Assembly (NCBI GenBank): GCA_019347575.1
Contig: JAHWKY010000015.1
Location: 46,089-110,088, forward strand
Reading direction: 5' to 3'
DNA length: 64,000 bases
Source: Actinomycetota bacterium
GTDB lineage: Bacteria; Actinomycetota; Nitriliruptoria; Nitriliruptorales; Nitriliruptoraceae
Position numbers and translations under genes: made by a program. Shown piece after piece: positions 25,983 to 34,507 of this stretch. The first letter of the stretch is position 1; each line of letters begins with the position of its first letter. The notes beneath the pieces are model-generated. The model was not told where the DNA came from. It saw only the letters and a list, made by a program, of their open reading frames with translations, and ran no database searches.

Positions 25983-26893
25983 CCATCGAGGATCCTCTCT
26001 GGCCCCGGGCAGGCCAGTGGCTCCAGTCCGACCCCGTTGGTGACGTGGGGCTGGCGGTCGTCGGGCTGCCGACGTCGTCCGGTTCCCTCAGTCCGTCGGA
26101 GGCGTGGCGGACGCCTGCGGCGGTGAGGGAGGCGCTGCACCGGCTGGCGTCGTTCGATGGCGAGTCCGGTACCGACCTGCGCGAGCTGGCGGCAGCGGAC
26201 GTCGGCGACCTGCCGCTGACCGGACTCGACCCTGCCGAGGCCGTCGCGGCCATCGAGCACGCCGTGCGTGCTCTCCCGGTGGGTCCCGTCTACGCCTACC
26301 TGGGCGGCGACAACCTCGTCACGCACCCGCTCGTCAAGGGCAACAACCAGACGCCGCTGGAGCGGATGGGACTGCTGACCTTCGACGCGCACCACGACGT
26401 CCGCGAGCGCGCCGACGGTCAGCCGAGCAACGGCAGTCCCGTCCGGATGCTGATACAGGACGGGCTTGCGGGTGACCACGTCGCGCAGATCGGGATCCAC
26501 ACCTTCGCGAACTCGCGCGAGTACCGCGACTGGTGCGACGAGCGCGGCATCCGCGTCGTGACGATGGCGGAGGTCGAGGACGCCGGGATCGAGGCGGTCG
26601 TCGGCCCTGCGCTCGAGGAGCTCGCATCGCGGTGCGACGCCATCCACGTCGACGTCGATATCGACGTGCTGGACCGCGCCTTCGCCCCGGCGTGCCCGGG
26701 GTCACGCCCGGGTGGGATGACGCCCCGCCAGCTCTTCGACGGGGTGCGGCGGTGCGGGGCGCACCCTGCGGTGGTGTCCGCGGACTTCGTCGAGGTGGAC
26801 GTGACGCATGACGTCGCGGACACCACGGTCCTGGCCACCGCCACGGCGCTACTGTCGTTCGCGGTGGGCATCAGCCAGCGCGCGCGAACTTGA
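25979..26893 (+). CDS. Ureohydrolase, probable formimidoylglutamase (HutG-like)
   Basis: A 304-residue arginase/agmatinase superfamily enzyme. Manganese ligands are visible in [22 protein letters not shown] near residue 135 (DAHxD) and [13 protein letters not shown] near 221 (DxDxxD). In the hut context it most likely splits N-formimidoyl-glutamate to glutamate and formamide, completing the pathway. The canonical GGDHS has Asn in place of His, which is common among formimidoylglutamases. The GTG start overlaps the RidA stop by 4 bp. Agmatinase or arginase would be the alternative. Confidence 0.82.
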   Translation: MTIEDPLWPRAGQWLQSDPVGDVGLAVVGLPTSSGSLSPSEAWRTPAAVREALHRLASFDGESGTDLRELAAADVGDLPLTGLDPAEAVAAIEHAVRALPVGPVYAYLGGDNLVTHPLVKGNNQTPLERMGLLTFDAHHDVRERADGQPSNGSPVRMLIQDGLAGDHVAQIGIHTFANSREYRDWCDERGIRVVTMAEVEDAGIEAVVGPALEELASRCDAIHVDVDIDVLDRAFAPACPGSRPGGMTPRQLFDGVRRCGAHPAVVSADFVEVDVTHDVADTTVLATATALLSFAVGISQRART

Positions 26894-26934
26894 ATACTTG
26901 GGTGCGCGTGGGTGCCCCCAGGTATGCAAGTTCG
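26885..26934 (+). promoter_or_regulatory. Large inverted repeat before hutU
   Basis: Outer arms CGAACTTG and CAAGTTCG (8 bp, perfect), a 3x3 internal loop, and inner arms ACTTGGG and CCCAGGT (one G-T pair) around a 14-nt loop. The half-sites ACTTGAATACTTGGG and, inverted, ACTTGCATACCTGGG agree at 13 of 15 positions. It overlaps the stop of the ureohydrolase gene and ends a few bases before the hutU ribosome site. It could be a repressor operator, an attenuator or a processing site. Confidence 0.6.
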
Positions 26935-26952
26935 ATCGGAGGAGGCAACACG

Positions 26953-28611
26953 GTGAGCGAGCCCCGCCCCGTCCGTGCGGCGCGCGGTAGCGAGCTGCGC
27001 TGCCGCGGGTGGCTGGCAGAGGCGGCGCTGCGCTGCCTCGAGAACAACCTCGATCCGGAGGTCGCGGAGGCGCCGGACGAGCTCGTCGTCTACGGCGGAC
27101 GGGGCCGGGCGGCGCGGTCCTGGGAGGCGTTCGACGCGATCGTAGCCACGCTCACCGACCTCGCGGAGGACGAGACGATGCTGGTGCAGTCGGGTAAGCC
27201 CGTCGGCGTGTTCACCACCCACCCGATGGCGCCCCGTGTGCTGATCGCCAACTCCCTGCTCGTGCCGGACTGGGCCACCTGGGAGGACTTCTGGGCGCTG
27301 GATGCACAGGGTCTGACGATGTACGGGCAGATGACGGCTGGCTCGTGGATCTACATCGGGACGCAGGGGATCCTGCAGGGCACCTACCAGACCTTCGCCG
27401 CCATCGCCGAGCAGCGGTTCGGTGGGACCCTCCGCGGGACGCTCACGCTGACCGCTGGTCTCGGGGGGATGGGCGGGGCGCAGCCGCTCGCGATCACGAT
27501 GAACGATGGTGTGGCTCTGTGCGTCGAGGTCGACGCGGCCCGGATGGCCCGGCGGATCGAGACCGGCTACCTCGACTTCGCGGCGGAGGATCTCGACTCC
27601 GCGGTGCGGCTCGCGGAGGAGGCCAGGGAGCAGGGACGGGCGTTCTCGGTGGGCGTGGTGGGCAACGCGGCCGACGTCTTCCCCGAGCTGCTCGCGCGCG
27701 ACGTCGAGATCGACATCGTGACCGACCAGACGTCGGCCCACGATCCGCTCCACGGCTACGTGCCGCGGGGACTGTCGCTCGAGGACGCCGCGGCCATGCG
27801 CTCCGACGACCCCCAGGGCTACGTCAAGCGGGCGCGCGAGTCTATGGCGACCCACTGCGAGGCCATGGTCGGCTTCCAGCGGGGCGGGGCGGAGGTGTTC
27901 GACTACGGCAACAACCTGCGGGGCGAGGCGCAGGCGGGTGGGTTCGGCGATGCGTTCGCCTACCCCGGGTTCGTTCCCGCCTACCTCCGCGAGCTGTTCT
28001 GCGAGGGGATGGGCCCGTTCCGTTGGGTGGCGCTGTCGGGCGACGAGGCCGACATCGCCGCGACCGATCACGCGATCGCCGAGCTGTTCCCTGAGGATCG
28101 CGCACTGCAGCGGTGGCTCGAGCTCGCGGCGGAGCGGGTGTCGTTCCAGGGGCTGCCGTCACGCATCTGCTGGCTCGGCTACGGCGACCGGCACCGCGCG
28201 GGGCTCGCCTTCAACGAGCTGGTCGCCGTGGGCGAGGTCAGCGCCCCGATCGTCATCGGCCGCGACCACCTCGACTCGGGCTCGGTCGCCTCGCCGTACC
28301 GCGAGACCGAGGCGATGGCCGACGGCTCCGACGCCATCGCCGACTGGCCCGTGCTGAACGCCCTGCTGAACGTGGCCTCGGGTGCCGCGTGGGTGGCGGT
28401 GCACCATGGCGGTGGGGTCGGGATGGGCAAATCCATCCACGCCGGGGCGCAGGTCGTCGCGGACGGCACCGACGACGGGGCGCGGCGGCTCAAGCGGGTC
28501 CTGACCAACGACCCCGGCACCGGCGTGATGCGTCACGCCGACGCGGGCTACGACCGGGCACGCGAGGTCGCGCGCGAGCGAGGCGTGCGCATCCCGATGC
28601 TGGGCGAGTAG
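26953..28611 (+). CDS. hutU: Urocanate hydratase
   Basis: A 552-residue cytosolic enzyme that converts urocanate to imidazolone propionate using tightly bound NAD. Family landmarks include [60 protein letters not shown] and [12 protein letters not shown]. The length is that of the family. The start is the GTG preceded by a GGAGGAGG site. An in-frame upstream ATG-like codon lies inside the inverted repeat and is not used in my call. hutI begins 6 bp after the stop. Confidence 0.96.
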   Translation: MSEPRPVRAARGSELRCRGWLAEAALRCLENNLDPEVAEAPDELVVYGGRGRAARSWEAFDAIVATLTDLAEDETMLVQSGKPVGVFTTHPMAPRVLIANSLLVPDWATWEDFWALDAQGLTMYGQMTAGSWIYIGTQGILQGTYQTFAAIAEQRFGGTLRGTLTLTAGLGGMGGAQPLAITMNDGVALCVEVDAARMARRIETGYLDFAAEDLDSAVRLAEEAREQGRAFSVGVVGNAADVFPELLARDVEIDIVTDQTSAHDPLHGYVPRGLSLEDAAAMRSDDPQGYVKRARESMATHCEAMVGFQRGGAEVFDYGNNLRGEAQAGGFGDAFAYPGFVPAYLRELFCEGMGPFRWVALSGDEADIAATDHAIAELFPEDRALQRWLELAAERVSFQGLPSRICWLGYGDRHRAGLAFNELVAVGEVSAPIVIGRDHLDSGSVASPYRETEAMADGSDAIADWPVLNALLNVASGAAWVAVHHGGGVGMGKSIHAGAQVVADGTDDGARRLKRVLTNDPGTGVMRHADAGYDRAREVARERGVRIPMLGE

Positions 28612-28617
28612 GGCGAC

Positions 28618-29835
28618 GTGGACCTGCTGATCACCGGCATCGGGGAGCTCGTCACGAACGCCCCGGGGTCGGCCGACCTCGTCGGTGCGGTCGCGGACGC
28701 GGCGGTCGCGGTGCGAGCGGGTCAGGTGGTGTTCGCCGGTCCCGTCGCGTCGCTGCCCGACGAGCTGCGAGAACTCGAGACCATCGATGTCGGAGGTCGC
28801 GCGGTGTTGCCCGGGTTCGTCGACGCGCACACCCACGTCGTGTTCGCCGGCGACCGCGCGGACGAGTTCGCGCGGAGGCTGCGGGGCGAGACCTACCAGG
28901 AGGTGCTCGCCTCCGGGGGAGGCATCCTCTCCACGGTCCGGGCGACGCGGGCAGCGGACGAGGAGTCGCTGATCGTCGCGGCGGCGGCGAGGCTCGACCG
29001 GATGCTGCGCCACGGTACGACGACCGCCGAGGCCAAGTCCGGTTACGGCCTCGACGTCGAGACCGAGCGCCGGTGCCTCGCGGTGATCCACGCCCTCGGC
29101 GAGCACCATCCCGTCGACCTCGTGCCGACGTTCCTCGGGGCGCACGCCGTGCCCTCGGACCACGGATCCGACCGCGACGGCTACGTGCGCTTCGTCGTCG
29201 AGGAGGCGCTGCCGGCCTGCGCCCCGCTCGCCGCGTTCTGCGACGTCTTCTGCGACGAGGGCGCGTTCACCGTGGACGAGTCGCGGCGCGTGTTGCAGGC
29301 AGGCGCTGCGGCCGGGCTCGGTCTGCGCATCCACGCGGACGAGCTGGCTCACTCGGGCGGGGCACGGCTGGCCGCCGAGGTCGGGGCGGCGTCAGCCGAT
29401 CACCTCGCGTGGGTCGATGAGGCGGATGCCCAGGCGCTCGCGCAGTCGGGAACGGCGGCGGTGCTGCTGCCCGCGACGACGTTCTCGCTGCGGACGCGGC
29501 ACTACGCACCGGGGCGGATGCTGTGGGACGCCGGCGTCACGGTCGCGCTGGGCACCGACTGCAACCCGGGCACGAGCTACACCGAGTCGATGCCGTTCGT
29601 GGTGGCCCTCGCGTGTCTCGAGCTCGGCCTGACCCCCGAGGAAGCCGTGTGGGCCGCGACGGCTGGGAGCGCGGACAGCCTCGGCCTGAACGACCGCGGC
29701 AGGCTGGTCGAGGGCGCGGCCGGGGACCTGATCGTCCTCGACGCCCCGAGCTACCGCCACCTGCCCTACCGCCCCGGCGTCGACCTCGTGCAGACCGTGG
29801 TCAAGGCGGGGCGCCCCGTCTGGACCGCCACCTGA
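28618..29835 (+). CDS. hutI: Imidazolonepropionase
   Basis: A 405-residue amidohydrolase-superfamily enzyme that opens imidazolone propionate to formimidoyl-glutamate. The metal-binding DAHTHVVF is near residue 70, with the family segments GTTTAEAKSGYGLD, HADELAHSGGARLA and the catalytic Asp in ALGTDCNPGTS. The GTG start follows the hutU stop closely, and the pathway order HutG-HutU-HutI is transcribed together. It is the last gene of the unit; convergent genes follow. Confidence 0.95.
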   Translation: MDLLITGIGELVTNAPGSADLVGAVADAAVAVRAGQVVFAGPVASLPDELRELETIDVGGRAVLPGFVDAHTHVVFAGDRADEFARRLRGETYQEVLASGGGILSTVRATRAADEESLIVAAAARLDRMLRHGTTTAEAKSGYGLDVETERRCLAVIHALGEHHPVDLVPTFLGAHAVPSDHGSDRDGYVRFVVEEALPACAPLAAFCDVFCDEGAFTVDESRRVLQAGAAAGLGLRIHADELAHSGGARLAAEVGAASADHLAWVDEADAQALAQSGTAAVLLPATTFSLRTRHYAPGRMLWDAGVTVALGTDCNPGTSYTESMPFVVALACLELGLTPEEAVWAATAGSADSLGLNDRGRLVEGAAGDLIVLDAPSYRHLPYRPGVDLVQTVVKAGRPVWTAT

Positions 29836-29870
29836 CCGCAGGCCCCCTGACCGCGGACGACCTCCGCGAA

Positions 29871-29909
29871 GATGTGTCATCGACGCGACTGCCGCACCAA
29901 CCACACATC
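29871..29909. terminator. Possible terminator between convergent genes
   Basis: A 7-bp perfect inverted repeat, GATGTGT and ACACATC, with a 25-nt loop, lies between the stops of hutI and the M14 peptidase gene. The long loop makes it weak. No better hairpin is evident in these 99 bp. Confidence 0.3.
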
Positions 29910-29934
29910 GTTGAGCCTGCGGCCGGGCCCGTGG

Positions 29935-32241
29935 TCAGGCGGGGCGGCGGCGCCGGAGGCCGATGGCGCCGAGGACCGGCAGAAGACCCAGCAGCGGGAG
30001 CGCGCCGGGAGCGGAACCCTCGTCCGGGGCGTCGACGCCGATACCCGGGGCGTCGTACTTCATCGCGTTCTCGAGGATGTACAGCCCGGTGTAGGTCAAC
30101 GAGTAGTCCTTGAGGCCGTAGCGGTGGTCCTGCTCCTCGGTCGCCATGTGCAGCCCGCCACCGAGGATGCGGATCACGCCGTCGCCCACGGGGACCTCAC
30201 CGACCGACGTCCGGCTGCCATCGTCCGAGTTGCCCGAGCCGGGACCGGTCGTGCCGACGACGGTGCCGCCGGCACCCTCCCACGCGGAGGTGGTGACGGT
30301 CGTCATGGGTGACGCGTTGTTGCCGATCCCGTAACCGATGAGGGTGAACTCGGCGAGCTGACGAGCGTTGGGGCGCAGGCCGGCCAGCAAGGGATGGCTG
30401 AAGTCGGTGAAGTTGGCGTAGGGCTGGTACACGTTGATGTCATCGATCGCGCTGGTCTCGACCACGCCGAGATCATCGAGCAGGTGCAGCGCACGGTCGG
30501 TGAGTATCAGGTTGCCTCCCGCTTCCACCCAGCTCTTGAGGTTGGCGACGTACGTCTCGACGTCGTAGGCGCGGCCCTCGGGATCCTCGGGCGTGACGAT
30601 GTCGGCGATCACCAACGAGTCGTAGGCGTCCAGCGCGGCGGCGTCAGCGGCGACATCAGCGGGCAGGACCGGGTCGAGCCCTCCCGCGACGTGGTTGGAC
30701 GTGTCCTCGAAGAACCGCATCGGGGTGGCGTCGTAGGGCACCTGCTCGACCGGCTCGCCGTTCCGACCGATGCCATCCGCTGCAGGTCCCGGCAAGGTTC
30801 CGACGCCGTCCTCGTCGGTGTCGGTGACGGTGTCGGGGTTGAACAGGTAGCCGGCCTTCCCGCCCGTGTCGATCTCGAACGTGGCGAACTCGTCGTCCTG
30901 GTACAGGGCGTACGCCATCGCGGTCTTGATGATCGCGCGCGTCGCGTTGATGTAGTTCTCCTGCAGCAGCACGCTCCAGGGACGGCCGTAGGCGCGGAAG
31001 TCGCTGTGGTTGAGCGCGATCTCGTAGTCCATCCCGGTGACACCGAGCTCGTTGGCCATGTAGTCGCCGATGAAGCCCGTGTCGGTGTACCCGAGGGTGT
31101 CCCAGACCGTGCCCCATCGGGCGGGCTTGGTCATGATCGTGTTGCGCGGCGCCCCGCTGTCCTCGAGGCCCTCGCCCGAGTCGCCTCCGGTGTTCTCCTC
31201 GATGACGTCGATGACCCCGAGGAACAACGTGTCGTCCATGACCGACTTGGTGCGCTCCGCGATGGCCATGAGCTGACGGTGCTTGATCGAGTCGAACTGA
31301 CCAGCGGGGTACATGATGTCCGCCCAGGCCCGGGACTGACCCTCGCCGTGAACGTCCGCCCCGTACGCCATGAGCCCGTCGATGCCCTGGTCCGCCACCT
31401 CGTGCATGTGACGGTGGCCGTAGAGCATCTCGGCCTCTTCGAGCGGATTGCGGCTGGAGTTGATGCGGCCGACCGTCGGCATCTGACGGTTGAGGTCCGT
31501 GCCGCGGTAGTTGCCCCTGGAGTACAGCGGGAGGCGGTCGACGTTGGTGCCGCTGCCGTCGCCGGTCAGCGTGTTCGTGGTCTCGCCGGTGACCCAGCCG
31601 TCGATGTTGTAGGCGACGAAGTAGACCGCTTCCTGTGCGAGCACGTCCGCGACCTCGTGCTCGTGGATCTGCGGCTCGACACCGGTCGTGGATTCGTACC
31701 CCTCGACGCCATCGGCGATCTTGCCGCCGTCCTCGGCCGCGATGGCGAGATCCTCGACCGTTCGCAGGCCACCCTCGATGCCGCCCTTCTCGTCGCCGTG
31801 GACCGACAGCGAGAACAGCAGCGTCTGCTTGCCTTCGTCCGGGATCTCGTGGTCGGTCAGCTTGATGACCCAGATGTCGAAGCCGTCCCCGGTGTCGCTC
31901 TCCCAGTAGGAGATCTGGCGGTCGGGGCCCGCACTGACGGCGTCGTCGGTGCCGTAGTGATCGCGCAGCGTGTAGACACTGACCCACTGCGGGTACATCG
32001 CCGCCAGTGCTTCGATGCCGTGCTGGAACTCCCGGAAGTCCGTGCCGGGCTGTGGCAGGTACTGCACGTAGTCGGCCGTCGCGTGCGACTCGGGGAACAC
32101 GCGCCCACCGCAGGCGGCCAGTGGGGGTCCTCCACCGTGGCCATCGGTGCAGACCGGCGTCGCCAGTCCGGGTGCGGCCGTCACGAACAGCGAAGCGGCC
32201 GCGATCAGGGTGGTGGCGAACAGGCGCAGCGATCGGTGCAC
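29935..32241 (-). CDS. Secreted M14-family zinc carboxypeptidase-like protein
   Basis: A 768-residue exported protein (signal peptide to about residue 27). The catalytic domain has the first zinc-site motif HGDE near residue 149 (HxxE of M14 peptidases) and GTDLNRQMP further on. A region with VHGEGQSRAWADIMYP and YGRPWSV follows. The second half looks like a glutamine-amidotransferase-like or accessory domain (SLVIADIVTPEDP, SWVEAGGNLILTDRALHLLDDL). The C-terminus is a hydrophobic helix ended by RRRRPA, a likely surface or membrane anchor. It should act on peptides outside the cell. A 62-bp repeat array separates its start from the next operon. Confidence 0.82.
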   Translation of the reverse strand: MHRSLRLFATTLIAAASLFVTAAPGLATPVCTDGHGGGPPLAACGGRVFPESHATADYVQYLPQPGTDFREFQHGIEALAAMYPQWVSVYTLRDHYGTDDAVSAGPDRQISYWESDTGDGFDIWVIKLTDHEIPDEGKQTLLFSLSVHGDEKGGIEGGLRTVEDLAIAAEDGGKIADGVEGYESTTGVEPQIHEHEVADVLAQEAVYFVAYNIDGWVTGETTNTLTGDGSGTNVDRLPLYSRGNYRGTDLNRQMPTVGRINSSRNPLEEAEMLYGHRHMHEVADQGIDGLMAYGADVHGEGQSRAWADIMYPAGQFDSIKHRQLMAIAERTKSVMDDTLFLGVIDVIEENTGGDSGEGLEDSGAPRNTIMTKPARWGTVWDTLGYTDTGFIGDYMANELGVTGMDYEIALNHSDFRAYGRPWSVLLQENYINATRAIIKTAMAYALYQDDEFATFEIDTGGKAGYLFNPDTVTDTDEDGVGTLPGPAADGIGRNGEPVEQVPYDATPMRFFEDTSNHVAGGLDPVLPADVAADAAALDAYDSLVIADIVTPEDPEGRAYDVETYVANLKSWVEAGGNLILTDRALHLLDDLGVVETSAIDDINVYQPYANFTDFSHPLLAGLRPNARQLAEFTLIGYGIGNNASPMTTVTTSAWEGAGGTVVGTTGPGSGNSDDGSRTSVGEVPVGDGVIRILGGGLHMATEEQDHRYGLKDYSLTYTGLYILENAMKYDAPGIGVDAPDEGSAPGALPLLGLLPVLGAIGLRRRRPA

Positions 32242-32310
32242 GGCGAGTATCCCCTCGTGAGTCGGCGTCCTTCCCGCCGAGAGCTTCGACGCCCCGCCCC
32301 GCGTTTCCTC

Positions 32311-32483
32311 CCAGTGGGTGCAGATCGACCCGCCTTACGGGTCCAGATGCACACGCTGCCCCGCGACCCCCGCCAGTGGGTGCAGATCGACCCGCCTACC
32401 GGGTCCAGATGCACACGCTGCCCCGCGACCCCCGCCAGTGGGTGCAGATCGACCCGCCTACCGGGTCCAGATGCACACGCTGC
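32311..32483. repeat. Tandem array, 62-bp period, 2.8 copies
   Basis: Near-identical 62-bp units begin at 32311, 32373 and 32435 (the only early difference is CCTTAC for CCTACC). Each unit holds an imperfect inverted repeat: GTGCA...GACCCG then CGGGTC...TGCAC. The array starts 2 bp after the stop of the carboxylase alpha gene (minus strand) and fills most of the gap to the M14 gene. Whole units are conserved, so this is a minisatellite and not a CRISPR. Confidence 0.85.
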
Positions 32484-32485
32484 GA

Positions 32486-34507
32486 TCAGTCGGGCGGGGT
32501 GACGACGATCAGGACCTCGTCCGCGTCGACCTGGTCGCCGGCGGCGACGTGGACCTGCTCGACGGTCCCGGCGTGCGGGGCGGTGATCCGATGCTCCATC
32601 TTCATCGCCTCGACCACGCACAGAAGATCACCTTCTGCGACCTCGTCCCCCTCCTCGACCGCGACCGAGACGATCGCGCCGGGCATCGGGGCGAGCGTGG
32701 CGCCGGGGATGTCGGCGGGACGGTGCTCGGGGTAGCGCGGCTCCGCCAGGAGGCTCACCTGTCCGGTGGGCAGCAGCACGTGCCGCTCGCGCCCCGATGC
32801 GCTCACGCGTACGACGATCCTCACACCGTCCAGCTCCACGACGATCGCGCCGGCTGTCTCCTCCAACCCGAGAACCGCTGCGGGGCGGGGATCGCCCCCG
32901 TCCACGCGCACCGACCACTCGCCGCCCCGCCGGCCCTCGTACGCGATCTCGACCTCGTGGCCACCGGCGAGGTACCGGGCATGGTCGGCGCCGAGCGGGT
33001 GGCTCTCGAACCCCGCCGGGATCCCGCTCAGGACATCCCAGGGCCGGGCAGCCAGCTCCGCGAGCGTCGCCACGATGGCGGCGGTCTCGACCGCCGAGGG
33101 GTCCGGAGGGAACGTCCGCGCCGCCTGATCGGGGTAGTGCTCGTCGAGGAAGTGCGTCGTGGTCTCGCCGGCCATGAAGGCCTCGTGGCGCAGGACGTGC
33201 ACCAGCAGGTCGCGGTTGGTGCGGACGCCGTCGATGAGCGTGCCCTCGAGCTCCCGTGCCAGCAGCGCCACGGCCTGTGCTCGCGTGAGGCCACGGGCGA
33301 TGACCTTGGCGATCATGGGGTCGTAGTGGGTCGAGATGTCGTCGCCGGTCTCGACACCGCTGTCCCAACGCACACCCGGCTCATCCGGCCTGGGCACCGA
33401 CGCCGGGGCGGGTCGAGCGAGCGAGCGTAGCGTCCCGGTGGCGGGGAGGTAGTCGTTGGCTGGGTCCTCGGCGTACAGACGTGCTTCGAGGGCGTGGCCG
33501 ACCTGCTCGACGTCCGCCTGCTCGAACGGCAGCCGCTCCCCCGCCGCCACCGCGAGCTGCAGCGCCACGAGGTCCACCGGCGCCCCGCCGACTCGGACCA
33601 CCGCTTCGGTGACGGGATGCTCGACCTGGAGGCGGGTGTTGATCTCGAGGAAGTTGAACTCGCCGTCGGCGTAGACGAACTCGACCGTGCCGGCGTTGCT
33701 GTACGACAGCGCGCGGCCCGCGTCGACGGCAGCGGTGGTGACCGCCGACCGTTCCGCTGGCGACAGGGTCGGGGCGGGCGATTCCTCGATGACCTTCTGG
33801 TGGCGGCGCTGGATCGAGCACTCACGCTCGAAGAGGTGGACGAGGCCGCCGTGTTCGTCGCCGAGGATCTGCACCTCGATGTGGCGGGGCGCCTCGATGT
33901 AGCGCTCGAGGAACACGCGCTCGTCGCCGAACGCCCCGGCCGCCTCTCGCTGCGCGGCCGCGACCGCCTCGGGCAGCTCGGGCGCGGAGCGGACCACCCG
34001 CATGCCCTTGCCCCCGCCCCCGGCCGCGGCCTTGACGAGGATCGGGAACCCGACCTCGTCCGCCGCGGCATCGACATCCACCTCGGCCGAGACCGCGATG
34101 CTCGCCAGCGTCGGCACGCCGGCGCCCCGCATCAGCTCCTTCGCCGCCAGCTTGTCCCCCATCTGGGCGATGACCTCCGGCCGCGGACCGACCCAGGTGA
34201 GCCCGGCCTCGATGACAGCAGCAGCGAAGTCGGCGTTCTCCGCGAGGAACCCGTAGCCGGGGTGGACCGCATCCGTCCCGGTCCTGCGGGCCGCATCCAG
34301 CAACGACTCCACGCGGAGGTAGGTGTCGCGGGGCGCGGTACCCGGAAGGCGCACGGCGACCTCGCACGACCGCACGTGCAGCGCCCCGGCGTCAGCATCG
34401 CTGAACACCGCCACCGGCACGATGCCGAGCACACGGCACGTGCCAGCGATGCGGACCGCGATCTCGCCGCGGTTCGCGATCAGCAGACGGGCGATGGTCA
34501 CGGTCAC
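32486..34507 (-). CDS. Acyl-CoA carboxylase alpha subunit (biotin carboxylase plus biotin carrier)
   Basis: A 673-residue subunit. The N-terminal biotin carboxylase domain shows IANRGEIAVRI, the ATP-grasp loop KAAAGGGGKGMRVV near residue 160, and EMNTR-type EINTRLQVEHPVTE. The C-terminal carrier domain has the biotinylated Lys in EAMKMEH near residue 638. It carboxylates biotin with bicarbonate and ATP. The size and the middle BT-like region resemble methylcrotonyl-, geranyl- or propionyl-CoA carboxylase alpha chains, so the substrate is open. The GTG start overlaps the beta-subunit stop by 4 bp. A TetR regulator is divergent upstream of the operon. Confidence 0.92.
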   Translation of the reverse strand: MTVTIARLLIANRGEIAVRIAGTCRVLGIVPVAVFSDADAGALHVRSCEVAVRLPGTAPRDTYLRVESLLDAARRTGTDAVHPGYGFLAENADFAAAVIEAGLTWVGPRPEVIAQMGDKLAAKELMRGAGVPTLASIAVSAEVDVDAAADEVGFPILVKAAAGGGGKGMRVVRSAPELPEAVAAAQREAAGAFGDERVFLERYIEAPRHIEVQILGDEHGGLVHLFERECSIQRRHQKVIEESPAPTLSPAERSAVTTAAVDAGRALSYSNAGTVEFVYADGEFNFLEINTRLQVEHPVTEAVVRVGGAPVDLVALQLAVAAGERLPFEQADVEQVGHALEARLYAEDPANDYLPATGTLRSLARPAPASVPRPDEPGVRWDSGVETGDDISTHYDPMIAKVIARGLTRAQAVALLARELEGTLIDGVRTNRDLLVHVLRHEAFMAGETTTHFLDEHYPDQAARTFPPDPSAVETAAIVATLAELAARPWDVLSGIPAGFESHPLGADHARYLAGGHEVEIAYEGRRGGEWSVRVDGGDPRPAAVLGLEETAGAIVVELDGVRIVVRVSASGRERHVLLPTGQVSLLAEPRYPEHRPADIPGATLAPMPGAIVSVAVEEGDEVAEGDLLCVVEAMKMEHRITAPHAGTVEQVHVAAGDQVDADEVLIVVTPPD

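Noticed and set aside
32311..32483. CRISPR array
   Set aside because: The whole 62-bp unit is conserved with no unique spacers, there are fewer than three copies, and no cas genes are present.
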